A DNA stretch of 64,000 nt, taken from positions 246,610 to 310,609 of the forward strand of contig NZ_LT828542.1 of assembly GCF_900170035.1 (NCBI RefSeq), in the 5' to 3' direction. Source of the DNA: Desulfamplus magnetovallimortis (lineage in GTDB: Bacteria; Desulfobacterota; Desulfobacteria; Desulfobacterales; Desulfobacteraceae). Below the pieces are notes generated by a model. The model saw only the letters and a list, made by a program, of their open reading frames with translations, made no database searches and was not told where the DNA came from. Both the position numbers and the translations under genes were made by a program. Shown here in pieces: positions 1-11,034 of this stretch (the stretch's first letter is position 1; each line of letters starts with the position of its first letter).

Positions 1-327
1 TATACCATGCTCAAAAATAACTGACCTTGCAACAATGTTATCCACTCTATCCGCTGGAGTACTATCTCCCCAAAGGCCATCTGGTCCAGGGTCAGAGCAA
101 ATCTCATAGCCACCGGCATCAAAAAAAATCTTCCATGTTTTATTCTCTTTTACTGCACTTAATTTTGCAAACTGCATATTGCTGTAAAGCTCTCTCACCG
201 CAACTTTTAAGCGGTGATCTGGTAACCAATCAATAATATTGGGGACTGCCATGGCAGTTACAATACTTATTATTGCCACTACAACCATTACTTCAATGAG
301 TGTAAAAGCACTGTTTTGATCTTTCAT
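1..327 (-). CDS. type IV prepilin / pseudopilin (FimT/GspH-like), 3' end outside window
   Basis: Read on the minus strand from the ATG at 325-327, the frame stays open for 109 codons to the window edge, so the C-terminus is missing. The start is a class III prepilin signal: short leader MKDQNSA, then FTLIEVMVVVAIISI, with Glu at position +5 of the mature protein and a hydrophobic helix. The -1 residue is Ala rather than the usual Gly, which prepilin peptidases sometimes accept. The part after the helix (residues 35-109) fits minor pilins of the FimT/GspH type, including a YSNMQFAKLSAVKE stretch. It lies on the same strand as the pil cluster, 1.5 kb downstream of the large Ig-like protein, so it may begin a minor pilin operon. 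Function as a minor pilin is inferred from the N-terminus and context. Confidence 0.85.
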   Translation of the reverse strand, partial: MKDQNSAFTLIEVMVVVAIISIVTAMAVPNIIDWLPDHRLKVAVRELYSNMQFAKLSAVKENKTWKIFFDAGGYEICSDPGPDGLWGDSTPADRVDNIVARSVIFEHGI

Positions 328-627
328 AAATTTTATTCCTTTTAGAACTAAAATAAGCAACTTTCATGCCCCATTTTGGAAGCATCAATAGTTCAATTCT
401 CAGAGCTTTTTACTTGAATCAATTATTATATTTCCATATCCACAACAGCAACTTCAAGTTTTATAGGCTTCATTGTCTGGCATCCCTCATCATTAAAACT
501 GTATATGAGAGTCAATTATTTGCAAATAAAAACCTTGATCTGAACAAACAATAGATACAAAATGAATGTTTAAAAATCACTGTATTTTAGCTACCAATAA
601 TCATTTTGGTTATTTATCAACAGCACT

Positions 628-689
628 AAACGGCCATGCCTGAGATGTAGCCCTCAAAGATGAGAATTGTTATCCATTTCCATGGTAAA
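628..689 (+). repeat. F1 dispersed hairpin element, diverged copy
   Basis: Starts AAACGG and ends CATGGTAAA like the other F1 copies, but the first stem (GCCTGAGATGTAGCCCTC) is eroded. It abuts a better copy head to tail. Confidence 0.7.
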
Positions 690-751
690 TGGACATGGCT
701 GTGATTCAGCCACCCCCGAATATGAAAATTTGTATCCATTTTCACGGTAAA
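687..751 (+). repeat. F1 dispersed hairpin element
   Basis: Typical F1 copy of about 65 bp. Stem 1 is GGCTG/CAGCC around TGATT, followed by the spacer ACCCCCGAATAT, stem 2 GAAAAT/ATTTTC around TTGTATCC, and the end CACGGTAAA. Confidence 0.85.
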
Positions 752-1863
752 GAAATTATGTTGTTCTTCAGCGACTACTTTGATTATAAATTGGATGTTG
801 ATATGAATCAAAACTAACGAACGATAAATAGCTTTATTGAAATGCTTTTTGTTACTGAATTTCGAATCAATATACTGCTCAATATCAGTTAAAGACCCTT
901 GTTTGAGTATATACTACTTTAAATCAAGCAAAATAGGATCAAAGTGGTGGCGGGAGTGCACCGAGGAGCAGCTAACCGTGACAAAACAGTTGTGGAAAAA
1001 ATCCGTTACCAAATTATTTCTGTTGAAAAAGAGGAATAAAAATTTACAGATGAAAAAAAAATCGATTCGGCTGGACAACAATTATAACAAATCGTGACCT
1101 GGAGAAGCTTTCTTTTCATGATGCTATTTTGTCATATCGAAATGAAACCGGGTAGAACGTATTTTCAGCAGGCTAAAAGGCCGGCTCAACATAGCTCCAT
1201 TGTTTGTCAAAAAGGATGACCAGATTTAAGAAATGACATACCTACTTACCCTATGTGTCAGGGTTATAGCTCTTATAGAATTTGTTGTTAAGCGCTCATT
1301 AAAAGAAAAAATGCGGAACTTTCTGATATGCATCCTGAAACCCCTAGAAAACCACAACAAAGCCTTCTGCAGAGAGAATCAATACTGAACGCATTTTCTA
1401 AAATTAATCTTACTCTTACAAATAATACAGCAGACAATATTGCAATTAGTTCATTCAAACTGTTGTCGTGCTGCCAAAGAAAATTCTTCATAAAGTAAAA
1501 GTAAGATACTTTTATTTTTAATCGACTAAAAAATTATAAACACTTTATTATAAAGACTTTCATGCATCTTTGTGATGCCCTTACAAAGATGAAGTTTTTT
1601 GTGAAATGATCGAATGGAGATTAACAACTTGTGAAATCCGGCTTTTTAATAGAGCATCAAAATTCACAATAACATTTTTGGGCATTTATAATCATTTCGA
1701 CCATATTTTGGGTAGGGGCGGATATGGAATCCGCCCTTATAGTTTGGATCAACCGATGATCAATGCCATTTTTTTGACGGCTAAAGAAAATGCAGATAGC
1801 CATCCATAATCTGACCTTTCTTATATACACACATAAAAAACAAATACATACTAAATGGAATAT

Positions 1864-4800
1864 CTATTGAATAATAATTTTCAATGGAAATGTTGTGTTG
1901 CCTAATGCATCTGAAACACTCACATAATCATAGTATATAGTTCCAGAAACAGAACCGACATCATTAAACTGATAGTTGTATGCCCTATAATCAGGATCTC
2001 CATCTCCATCAGTATCAGGACCCTCCGATCCAGGAACCACAGAGACAATGCCAACTATTGGGATAAAAGTATCGTCAGATGCAGCACTGCCAAACGAAGG
2101 CAATCTAAAAGATACATTTCCCCCTGAAGGACAGTGCAACACATACGGGTAAGCCGAATCAGGCAGATAGCCCGCCTCTGCCTCTGCCTTTTCAGCAGGC
2201 AATGTAAAGCGCATAATCGATTTTGTTTCAGTTCCAAAGACCATGGTTGTTGCAATAATCCTTACATAAATCCACATTGCGCTCGATTTGAGATAGACAA
2301 GATCAAATTCCGCCAATCCGCCAGAATCAGTTGTTAATATAGTAGGAATATTTCCTGCAGCAGAATTGGGAGGTGTCAATATGGAATCACTATTAGTATC
2401 TTCCCCAGGGTCAAGAAAAGTGTTTTCATTTTCATCCTCATTATAAAATGTCCCTGTAAAATAAGGTACATAATGATCACTAACTCTGTCATTATAATCG
2501 TACCAGACTCCTGTATTGTAAAATTCAGGCCATAGATTAAGAGAAACCTTTGCTCCTGGAACAGGATTTCCGTTCAAATCAGAAACAAGCACTGACATAT
2601 ATAATGAGTATGTAGTGGGATTTAATATCTGAATTGAATCACCTGCCCCACGTCCTATGACTACCGAACCTGAAGTGCCACCTATTACAATAGTAGTTGA
2701 GTGAAGAAGTGCGGTTATGACCACATCAGCACCAGCTCCTTCTGCAAAAACATCATTATCCGAATCCAATGTAAGAGTATTTGCAGTAACATTTTCTACA
2801 AAAAAATAACCATCATTGTAAATAGAGCCTTGAACCTTAATCTGTTGATTATTTTGAAATCCGTCTGCAAGGAAAGATCCACTTGATCTTTGAATAATAT
2901 TAGGCTCGACAAAAGAAATATTTGTCATGTTGCCAGTAGTTCCCGAATCAGCCACCCTTGCATTAATTGTAACACCTTCTGCATCAGATCCAAGAGACCC
3001 TGCCGTAAAAGTGGTTTTTGCCTCTCCTGCTTCATTGGTATATACAATGACAGGAGAAACCCTTTCTCCGCTTCCGGTAGAATCCGTAATTGAAAAGACA
3101 ACAGGAACACCTGCAACTGCCTGATTTCCTGTGTCTCCACTGGTTTTTACATAAGCAGTGAGTTCAGCCACAGATTCATTATCCCCAACAGTTGGTGCTA
3201 TAACAGAAGTATTGGACTGTAACAGTATTGTGGCTGCATCGTAATCAGGCCTTGTAAATACTATTAATACACGATCAACAGTGTCAGGATTATCATTATC
3301 AGAGACCTCAACAGTAGCAAGACCAGCAAGATCTGAAGTAAGCTGAACAGAAACATAGCCTTCAACAACATTTTTTACTAACACCTGCAAATCACCACCA
3401 TCCAGTCCACCTATGGATGTAGCAAATTTTACCTGAGATTGATTGGGTGCCCGAACCAAAACAGTAACACTTTCGTCTGTTGACCAGCTTGTCAAATCTT
3501 CTGATGGCGTTACTATTCCAAAGGAATCTGCAAGGACAGCAATAGAATAGGTTTTGGTAGCAATTACCCCAACCCCCTCAACTATAATTTGAGCGGAACC
3601 TGCCCTTTCACCTTGTACAGTTAATTTTAACTGACCATTTATATCCGTTGTATATGGCCCCAAAGGAGTCCATGTAACTGAACCAGTCTGGCTTGGAGGA
3701 AGTGTTATGGAAAGAGATGCATCATAAATAGGATTTCCTCCAGCATCTTTTACAGTAATCGTTAACTCTGAACTATTTGATTCATCAGCATCCGTAGTTT
3801 CATCGTCCAATATCAAATCTGTACCATTATCAGCAAGAGATATTGTGGAGCCAACGACCTGAACAGGAATCGTTCTGGGATCAAGCTGGGAAACATCCGC
3901 TGTAACAGTAACTATTCGGTTTGATTTATCAAACGTTCCGGAGGAAAATGTGACTGCGGCCTCACCATTCTCATCGGTTTCAACAAGGGAAGAACTCAAC
4001 TGCCCCCCATCTGCAGTAAAAGAGACAGGAATTCCCTCCATTACAGCATAGTCGGCATCAAGAACAGTTGCAGTAATCGTGGTACTGTCTGAATTATCCG
4101 TTTTGACAGAAATTTGAGATAGAGCAAGGGTTAGATATGCCGGGGTCTGATTGTCGGAAGAGCCACCGGTGAAAACAACCGTAGTCGCCTGGGTAATGCC
4201 GTTAGAGGTACAGACAACCCTTGCAGTGCCGGCTTCCGTACCTGATATCAAGGCCACGGAGACAACACCGGTATCATCTACAGTAGCAACATTAGTAGAT
4301 GAAAGAGAACCAAGGGTCGTCGTCAACGTCATAGAAGTTCCCTGTAACACCGGTTGACCTGTACTGTCTGTCAAGGTAACCGTGATTGTCGAGGAACTTT
4401 GGCCATCAGCAGGAATAGATGTAGGGGATGCTGAAAGGCTTATTGACGTCGTGGAGCCAATGCCGGTATCTGAACCTGTAAAAAATACTGTGGTCAATTG
4501 ACTTACATTGTTGGACGTACATGAAATATCAGCACTTCCAGATGCAGTAGAGGAAATCAGCGAAACATACAGTACTCCCGAATCATCTAAAGTTGAAAGG
4601 GTATATGATGTGGATCCGTTTAAAAATATACCACTACTTGTTCTAAAGGTTGCCTCGGTTCCATTTGGCATCACCTTTCCTGTACTGTCATAAAGTGTTG
4701 CCTTAATTATCAGTGAACTCTTTCCATCAGCAGGAATCTGTTCGGGAGATGCGGAAAGCTCTATATAAGCTGTCTCACTCTCCTGATAGTCTCCTTCAAA

Positions 4801-7554
4801 AATAATTAGAATTGTCTGGGTTGCACCACTTGAATTGGCAACGATTCTTGCATAACCTGCCGATGTTGCAGATATCAAGGGTACTGTAATTCTACCAGCC
4901 TCTCCTGATGTTGTGAGGGTAATGGTTTTGGTTCCATTGGAAAATTTACCGGCACTTGTTGTAAAGGTTATGGAAGTACCTGAAGGTACCGGATTTCCGG
5001 CAGTATCTTTAATCTCTGCTGTTATGGATGTAGAGCTTGAACCATCAGCCGGAATTGACTCCGGATCAGCGGAAAGAGTTACAGTTCCTATTATTGTGTC
5101 CACATCAGTGCTTTCAAAGGCAACATTAGTTAATTGAAATATGCCATCTGAATAACACCAGACTTCAACTGTGCCTGCTGTTGTTGAAGAGATAAGAGCT
5201 GCATAGACCTTTCCTGAATCATCTGTTGTTGCTGCTGCAAATTCAAGAAGGCCATTTGAGAACTTTCCGCTTGATGCATAAAAAATAACTTCTGTTCCCT
5301 GAGGTACAGGTGTATTTGCACTGGTAAGAAGCTCTGCCGAAACCATCAATGAACTTTTGCCATCTGCCGGAATTGATGCAGGCGCAGCAGACAAGTTTAT
5401 GAAGGCAGTATTATCTTCAACTGCAGTACCGTCAGCATTTACTTCTGTAAATACAATCTGAAGAGACTGAACAAGCCCACCTGATGAACAGGTAATAGTT
5501 GTCCTGCCGGTCTTTCCAATCTCTGAAACAAGAGCAAGTTTTACAGTACCACCTGCTGGCATGCTTCCGTTGAATTTCCTTGTTGCATTTGGGAAAAAGC
5601 CCCTAACAATACCCTGATCATCCGGCAGAATCTCAAATTTGACAGGGGTTCCGGCAGCTACAAATTTTCCGGCACTGTCTGTAAGGGTTGCAGTCAATAT
5701 TATGGAACTTGTGCCATTAGCAGGAATGGTATTGCTCTCTGATTCAAAAAGTATTGAAGCTGTTGTGCTTCCTGTTCCATCTCCATAGAACTCAACAGGG
5801 GTTTCAAGTTCAACAGTTCCATAGCTTGCTGTTACCATGCATCTTCCTGGTTCAAAAGGTGCAACCAAATCTACTTTAGCCACTCCTTTAATAGAAGCAG
5901 GCTTCTCTTCAGTTTCTTCAGCAGTTTCCTCAGCAGTATTCACAATATTAGTTTGAAGAAAACCACAGGTTGTCTGGAATTCTATAGGTTCTCCACCAAT
6001 TGCCATTCCATCACTGTCGCTTAAACGAACACTTATGGTAGAAACGGTTTTACCATCTGCCAAAACATATGCAGGTTGAGCCATAATATTGCTTAGAGTA
6101 ATATTATTGAATTTCAGGGTCAATGTATCATTGACATCACTATCGCCTGAAACACTTGCCGTAAGTGTATATTCAACATCCCTTGAAGCTGAAACAGTAA
6201 ATTTGGCCGTACCATTTTTTGTTTCAGCAGTAAAATCATTTAGCTTTAAAGTAGTATTGGTGACACTATCCTTGCTTGATACCAAATTTATTACAGTACC
6301 GTCCTCAACGGAATTATTATTCTTATCTGTTACCATGACATTAATTTGATATTCCCTATTTATATATAGAAGATCATTTTCAGGGTCTTCTACCAATTCA
6401 CGAATATCAATTTTTGCAGGTGCGCCAGCAGTTTGTTCAATTAGAAAAGTATCATAATCATTTCCAAAAGATGCTATAATTGTGAATTCACCTTTTTTTT
6501 CACTGCTTTTATACGAAAGTTGTGCTTTACCATCCTCATCAGTAGTAATGGTTTTTAAAACTTTAGGCGTATTGGTAGTATCCGAAGTTGTTGTATCTGA
6601 GGTTGTATCAGAGCCTTTGTCTTGTATAGTTATTGTCCAGGATGCTTGATCTCCACCATTAATTTCTAAAAAATAATCCGATGAAACATCAAAAGTTTCG
6701 ATACTTTTTTCACCTTCAACAGGATCATATGTCCAATAAATAAGATCTTTATCTTGCGTCTCCATATTAACAAGATAGACATCAAGATAAAGTTCTCCCT
6801 TATAAGTATAAACAAATTCTTTGATACCACTTGTAATTTCAAAAACCTGGGTTGTATCCTGTCCATTACCTGTAAAGGTTTTACTATAACTTGTAGTAAT
6901 ATCAGAACCAGTATCTGAATCTGTCGCAGTCAAATCTCCTTCAATAACACTAAATATAACTGGAGCACCATAAACAGGGTCTCCATCCTCATCAAGAACA
7001 AGTGCAGTTATGGTTGCAGTAGATTCCTCATCTGCTGCAATCTTTACAGAATCTTCCTCATTAAGGATTTTAACACCTGCATTTTCTCCACCACCCTGGG
7101 ACATCGTAATGTAGTACCTGTCTCGTCTAAAATTATCCGTATTTGGACAATGCACTACAATATAATAGGTACCGGAACCTGGAATATTTATATCTCTTAT
7201 ATAAGGTGGAGTTTGATCTTCAAAATCAACATAAAAGTCAGAAATTACTGTATTTGCCCCATTTCTTAATTCAATGTATAAAGCCTGATTTTTTACTACC
7301 GAGCCATCAGGAAATTCATAATAGGCTGTCAAACTGACAAGACCTGAACCAGGTATTTTTACTGAATACCAGTCATAATCAAGAGCATGCCACATGCTGC
7401 CCACAATCTTGTCTCCAAAAGTAACCGATGTGGCAGTCTCTTTGGTTTCATTTGGTTCGCTCTCATATTTTGATGCACTGTACACATTTGCCCCTGACAG
7501 TGCGACAGCAAATAATATCAGGCAATAAAAGAATACCCTTAACGGTTGTTTCAT
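1864..7554 (-). CDS. giant secreted protein with PPC domain and tandem Ig-like (Big_1/invasin-type) repeats
   Basis: A 1,896-residue protein with a Sec signal peptide (residues 1-26, ending GANVYS). Residues about 33-165 resemble a bacterial pre-peptidase C-terminal (PPC) domain (SEPNETKETATSV, DYDWYSVKIPGSG, GTYYIVVHC). The middle is a chain of roughly 100-residue Ig-like units of the Big_1/invasin type, each marked by an IPADGxSS motif followed by an (S/T)xxGxF strand. At least five units between about 650 and 1200 carry the motif clearly; others are looser. The C-terminal 150 residues contain an Asp-rich DTDGDGDPD stretch that may bind calcium. No membrane anchor, LPXTG or autotransporter barrel is visible. 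The start has a strong RBS (AGGGGG). It follows pilQ and a related lipoprotein on the same strand, so a surface adhesin or pilus-associated role is likely but inferred. Confidence 0.85.
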   Translation of the reverse strand: MKQPLRVFFYCLILFAVALSGANVYSASKYESEPNETKETATSVTFGDKIVGSMWHALDYDWYSVKIPGSGLVSLTAYYEFPDGSVVKNQALYIELRNGANTVISDFYVDFEDQTPPYIRDINIPGSGTYYIVVHCPNTDNFRRDRYYITMSQGGGENAGVKILNEEDSVKIAADEESTATITALVLDEDGDPVYGAPVIFSVIEGDLTATDSDTGSDITTSYSKTFTGNGQDTTQVFEITSGIKEFVYTYKGELYLDVYLVNMETQDKDLIYWTYDPVEGEKSIETFDVSSDYFLEINGGDQASWTITIQDKGSDTTSDTTTSDTTNTPKVLKTITTDEDGKAQLSYKSSEKKGEFTIIASFGNDYDTFLIEQTAGAPAKIDIRELVEDPENDLLYINREYQINVMVTDKNNNSVEDGTVINLVSSKDSVTNTTLKLNDFTAETKNGTAKFTVSASRDVEYTLTASVSGDSDVNDTLTLKFNNITLSNIMAQPAYVLADGKTVSTISVRLSDSDGMAIGGEPIEFQTTCGFLQTNIVNTAEETAEETEEKPASIKGVAKVDLVAPFEPGRCMVTASYGTVELETPVEFYGDGTGSTTASILFESESNTIPANGTSSIILTATLTDSAGKFVAAGTPVKFEILPDDQGIVRGFFPNATRKFNGSMPAGGTVKLALVSEIGKTGRTTITCSSGGLVQSLQIVFTEVNADGTAVEDNTAFINLSAAPASIPADGKSSLMVSAELLTSANTPVPQGTEVIFYASSGKFSNGLLEFAAATTDDSGKVYAALISSTTAGTVEVWCYSDGIFQLTNVAFESTDVDTIIGTVTLSADPESIPADGSSSTSITAEIKDTAGNPVPSGTSITFTTSAGKFSNGTKTITLTTSGEAGRITVPLISATSAGYARIVANSSGATQTILIIFEGDYQESETAYIELSASPEQIPADGKSSLIIKATLYDSTGKVMPNGTEATFRTSSGIFLNGSTSYTLSTLDDSGVLYVSLISSTASGSADISCTSNNVSQLTTVFFTGSDTGIGSTTSISLSASPTSIPADGQSSSTITVTLTDSTGQPVLQGTSMTLTTTLGSLSSTNVATVDDTGVVSVALISGTEAGTARVVCTSNGITQATTVVFTGGSSDNQTPAYLTLALSQISVKTDNSDSTTITATVLDADYAVMEGIPVSFTADGGQLSSSLVETDENGEAAVTFSSGTFDKSNRIVTVTADVSQLDPRTIPVQVVGSTISLADNGTDLILDDETTDADESNSSELTITVKDAGGNPIYDASLSITLPPSQTGSVTWTPLGPYTTDINGQLKLTVQGERAGSAQIIVEGVGVIATKTYSIAVLADSFGIVTPSEDLTSWSTDESVTVLVRAPNQSQVKFATSIGGLDGGDLQVLVKNVVEGYVSVQLTSDLAGLATVEVSDNDNPDTVDRVLIVFTRPDYDAATILLQSNTSVIAPTVGDNESVAELTAYVKTSGDTGNQAVAGVPVVFSITDSTGSGERVSPVIVYTNEAGEAKTTFTAGSLGSDAEGVTINARVADSGTTGNMTNISFVEPNIIQRSSGSFLADGFQNNQQIKVQGSIYNDGYFFVENVTANTLTLDSDNDVFAEGAGADVVITALLHSTTIVIGGTSGSVVIGRGAGDSIQILNPTTYSLYMSVLVSDLNGNPVPGAKVSLNLWPEFYNTGVWYDYNDRVSDHYVPYFTGTFYNEDENENTFLDPGEDTNSDSILTPPNSAAGNIPTILTTDSGGLAEFDLVYLKSSAMWIYVRIIATTMVFGTETKSIMRFTLPAEKAEAEAGYLPDSAYPYVLHCPSGGNVSFRLPSFGSAASDDTFIPIVGIVSVVPGSEGPDTDGDGDPDYRAYNYQFNDVGSVSGTIYYDYVSVSDALGNTTFPLKIIIQ

Positions 7555-7878
7555 AATTTCCCCCTAATGCAACACAGTAGTTTTCGAATCAACACAAATA
7601 TAAATTATGTAAAAATAAAAATTTAATTTTTATAACTCAAAATCGACACATATAAGCTCCTGAGCCTTGTCAATCATGTCTGATTCAGGAACTGCAAAAA
7701 ACATACCCTTAAATTGAGGTGTTTTTTTGCAATATGCATAAGAACATTAGCAAACTGGGCTTTAATCCCTCTTTTTCAGTAAAATAGAAGAAAGACCAAG
7801 CCCAGTTCAGCACTACATTAAATATTCACAATGTTGATGGTTTGAGAATCTCAACAGAGACAAAGAAGATAACTTAAT
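7555..7878. other. 324-bp gap with F4 fragment and an inverted repeat
   Basis: Contains the left half of an F4 element (7636-7693, beginning CTCAAAATCGACA) and an inverted repeat with 10-bp perfect arms, AACTGGGCTT at 7753-7762 and AAGCCCAGTT at 7798-7807. No gene is seen. The hairpin sits between two co-directional genes and might act on mRNA stability or attenuation. Confidence 0.55.
7636..7693 (+). repeat. F4 element, left-half fragment
   Basis: Begins with the F4 terminal repeat CTCAAAATCGACA, continues through GAGCCTTGTCAA and ends near GTCTGATTCAGGA. The right half is absent. Confidence 0.7.
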
Positions 7879-10800
7879 TTAGAAATTAATTGTCTCAGTA
7901 ACCTCAACTCCACCTCCTGAACAACCAGCCTCTCTATCTTCTCCTTCACCATCATTGCACTGCAGCATATATGTAATTGTAATGGTATCACCTGACCCTA
8001 CAAGAAGCCTGTAATTATAGGGATTATTGGTATAACCATTTCCGGGATCCCTGAATGTGCCTGTGTAGGTATATGTGTCTGGGTATTCAATATCTATCCA
8101 TGTGTAGTCCTCACTTGCCGCTTCACTGTGATACTCAACCTTGAAAGTTGAGCCGGCAATTGGTGGATTTCCATTGATATCGTGAAGGTATATACTTAGG
8201 AAAACAAGCTCCTCATACTGGATATATTTGTACTCTATAAATGTCAGACCTGAAAAAAGTACCGGTATTCTTGCCATGATAAGGTTTGACAATCCATCAC
8301 TGCTATCTTCCCATAAAGGTTGACCATTTGTAAGGCCTGTCACTGCCCTGTTTAACGCAATGCCGTCTCCACCAACATAGAGCTCGGACGTAAGATCTGT
8401 GTTATCAATGGCAATTGCATAAAGGGCATCGCCGGAAAGTCCTTCATTGGCCTCAGACCATGAGGTTGAGGGAACCATTGTGAAATCAGAGCTAACTGGA
8501 TAAGAAAAAACCTTGCCCGTATTGCCACTGCCTGAAGAGTACCAAGCCACAGAATAAAGGGTATGATTATATCTGTCCAGCAGGATATCCTTTATATTGG
8601 TACCTTTTTCCATGCCGTCGGCATACTGTTTCCAGGTCACGCCGCTGTCTTCACTTACCCAGACAGCACCATTTTGGGTGCCTGCATAGATTATATCAGA
8701 ACCTGTAGATGGATGATAAAGTTCAAGGCAGGTGATATAATCGCCTGTAAACCTGCCGGTTGAGTTCCATGTTTTGCCGCCATTAAGGCTTTTGTAAAGA
8801 CCTGTAGCTGTTGCAGCATAAAGATGAGCAATGCTTCCATTTGTCCCGGGAACCTTGACAATATCCCAAACTGTCCATCCATGACCTACCTTGTTTGCAT
8901 CAACAGTGATTTTTATTACATCTCCATCCTGAAATGAAGAACCCCTCTCATCAATGGTAAAGACAATCTCATCATTATCAGATCTAAAGACCTGGCCTGT
9001 CTGGGCAATGCCGGACTGCATTCCTGATACGCTTCCTGAAACTGTCCAGTATGCCGGACGTGCTTCATAGGTCTGGAAAGTAAAGATGTCCCCATGACTA
9101 AATGGTATCTCGCCTTCTGAAATCCTGAAACCAATTTCCCCATTATCGGAAGTATAGCCAACACCTGTATCAGCGACGTTAGCCTGTTGACCAGAAATGG
9201 TTCCTTTTACCTGCCAATAGGAGTTCTGGACAGTATCAAATTCAATTACATCACCAACAAGAAAAGGAATCTGTCCCGCAATAATTTCAAAACTAATTCT
9301 TTCGGAGCTATAGGGAGTATTGAGTTCAGCATCTTTCTGGCGGCCAACAACTGAGCTTTCCACAGTAAAAATTGCCGCAGACTCACCTAAAAGAGGAACA
9401 GCTTCTGTATCCACATAGATACAGGTTAAAGTCCAGTGTTCCAATGTGGCACTTTCAAAGGCTTCAATATCAACAACGGTACCTTTACCCTCTTCTGATT
9501 CAATATTTAGAGATTCTATGCCCTGAAGGATATATTTTACAGTCCAGGTTTCAGTTTTAGTTGTAGATGAAGTTCTAAAACCTCCGATTCGTCCATCTGT
9601 ATCAGGATTTGATGAAATCAGCTCTGGTGCAGGAGCATAGGGGTTATCATCAATGGTTACAGGATCAAGATCAGTAAAAATTGATTGGGCATTAACAGTG
9701 GCAGTTGGTACAAAGCATGTGAGTGTCCATATTTCCGATTTTGCGCTGTAACCTACAATTATACCATCTTCATCAATATTGCCCCTGCCTGAAGGAGTTG
9801 AAACATCTGCAGTTCCGCCGGAGGGCTGAAAATTCTCTCCATCAGTCGAATATAAAATCCCCTGCCCTTCTGTTCCCATCCAGACATAATCGCTTCTATT
9901 ATCATCACAAAGCACTGTAAGAACAGCAGTATTTGTACTGTAAAGGCCGTTCCACTCTTCAACATCATTACTGTTCCAGTTCATGCCGCCGTCAAGGGAA
10001 CGAAAAAGATTACCCTGACCAAGATATCCTGTGCCAACATAAACAGTGTTATGATCATCAGGATCAATGGCAATGGCGCTATTACCTTTTATATAAGGGT
10101 CAATCCAGTTCTGTCCGGATCTAGGATTCAGGGTTGAACGGCTGACATTTTCCCAGTGGCGCCCGCTATCAGTTGATTTATAGACACCGCCTCCATTTGT
10201 TCCTGCATACATTATGTGTGTATCATATAGAGGAGTCACTGCAATTGAAGTAACATGTGTGGTTGCCCCGCCATCTGTTTCCGCTGTTACGGAAACCATT
10301 CCCTGGGCTGGGGTGGGATTTGGAGATGTATAGAGAGTACTTGAAGCTGTCCCAGGACCATACATGGTGGTGTCATCAATCATACCTGCTGTCACTGCAA
10401 CATCGGGATCAAAAAAGCCTCCGGTATTGTAGGTTTTAAACGCTACAGGAATTCCATCTTCAACAGCATTTCCGTACTCATCACCAAGATGGGCATTGAC
10501 AGTATCCTGAAGTCCTGCAAGCCAAAGGCCTGAGATATTATGATACTGTACAGAGAGGCCAAACTCTTCTCCAACCGGAAGACCTGTATTGTCATGGTGC
10601 AGAAAATCAATTCTGATTGATTGTGTAACACCACTGGATGAGCATGTAATTTCTGCAATACCAGGAGAAGTTGAAGCAATCAAAGAGACAGTAACGCTTC
10701 CTGACTCATCAAGTGTAGATACCTGATATGTCTGGGAACCATTTTTAAATCGTCCATTGGTGGTCTTAAAAAGAACATCAGTATATGACCTCACCGGAGT

Positions 10801-10995
10801 ACCAGAGACATCGGTTACAGATGCCGTAATGGAAACGGAACTTGCACCATCAGCACTTATGGCAACAGAGTCAGAAGAAAGATTTATGGATGCCGTATCA
10901 TCAAGGCCTCCGGAAGATCCACAACCTGCGATCAAAAAAAATGTTCCACAAAATAATGTTACCAAAGCCACAAATACCGTATGCTTCAATTTCAT
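7879..10995 (-). CDS. surface lipoprotein with Ig-like domain and BNR/sortilin-type repeats
   Basis: A 1,038-residue lipoprotein: the signal peptide ends in a lipobox IAGC at residues 22-25, followed by GSSGG. Residues about 32-130 form one Ig-like unit very similar to those of the downstream giant protein (VAISADGASSVSIT, FKNGSQTYQVST). From about residue 255 come Asp-box (BNR) motifs of the S-x-D-x-G-x-x-W type: STDSGRHWEN, SLDGGMNWNS, SLNGGKTWNS and SEDSGVTWKQ, which mark beta-propeller folds as in sialidases and sortilin. Between the propeller motifs, residues about 430-690 look like an inserted block with internal duplication (FRISEGEIPFSHGD and similar). A good RBS (GGAGG) precedes the ATG at 10995. 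It lies 39 bp after pilQ and is probably co-transcribed. A role in adhesion or pilus biogenesis (a PilY1-like partner) is only inferred. Confidence 0.85.
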   Translation of the reverse strand: MKLKHTVFVALVTLFCGTFFLIAGCGSSGGLDDTASINLSSDSVAISADGASSVSITASVTDVSGTPVRSYTDVLFKTTNGRFKNGSQTYQVSTLDESGSVTVSLIASTSPGIAEITCSSSGVTQSIRIDFLHHDNTGLPVGEEFGLSVQYHNISGLWLAGLQDTVNAHLGDEYGNAVEDGIPVAFKTYNTGGFFDPDVAVTAGMIDDTTMYGPGTASSTLYTSPNPTPAQGMVSVTAETDGGATTHVTSIAVTPLYDTHIMYAGTNGGGVYKSTDSGRHWENVSRSTLNPRSGQNWIDPYIKGNSAIAIDPDDHNTVYVGTGYLGQGNLFRSLDGGMNWNSNDVEEWNGLYSTNTAVLTVLCDDNRSDYVWMGTEGQGILYSTDGENFQPSGGTADVSTPSGRGNIDEDGIIVGYSAKSEIWTLTCFVPTATVNAQSIFTDLDPVTIDDNPYAPAPELISSNPDTDGRIGGFRTSSTTKTETWTVKYILQGIESLNIESEEGKGTVVDIEAFESATLEHWTLTCIYVDTEAVPLLGESAAIFTVESSVVGRQKDAELNTPYSSERISFEIIAGQIPFLVGDVIEFDTVQNSYWQVKGTISGQQANVADTGVGYTSDNGEIGFRISEGEIPFSHGDIFTFQTYEARPAYWTVSGSVSGMQSGIAQTGQVFRSDNDEIVFTIDERGSSFQDGDVIKITVDANKVGHGWTVWDIVKVPGTNGSIAHLYAATATGLYKSLNGGKTWNSTGRFTGDYITCLELYHPSTGSDIIYAGTQNGAVWVSEDSGVTWKQYADGMEKGTNIKDILLDRYNHTLYSVAWYSSGSGNTGKVFSYPVSSDFTMVPSTSWSEANEGLSGDALYAIAIDNTDLTSELYVGGDGIALNRAVTGLTNGQPLWEDSSDGLSNLIMARIPVLFSGLTFIEYKYIQYEELVFLSIYLHDINGNPPIAGSTFKVEYHSEAASEDYTWIDIEYPDTYTYTGTFRDPGNGYTNNPYNYRLLVGSGDTITITYMLQCNDGEGEDREAGCSGGGVEVTETINF

Positions 10996-11034
10996 TCAAA
11001 ACCTCCGGAAATATAAAATTTTCTTCAGTGAAAA

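Larger units (their letters stand above)
328..1863. other. 1.5 kb gap without a clear gene
   Basis: Holds two head-to-tail F1 repeats (628-751) and otherwise very AT-rich DNA. Short open frames at 837-1097, 1288-1491 and 1606-1809 show no recognisable family and no good ribosome binding site. On the plus strand around 1300-1497 a frame reads through about 65 codons without a convincing start and may be gene debris. I see no RNA gene here. Confidence 0.5.
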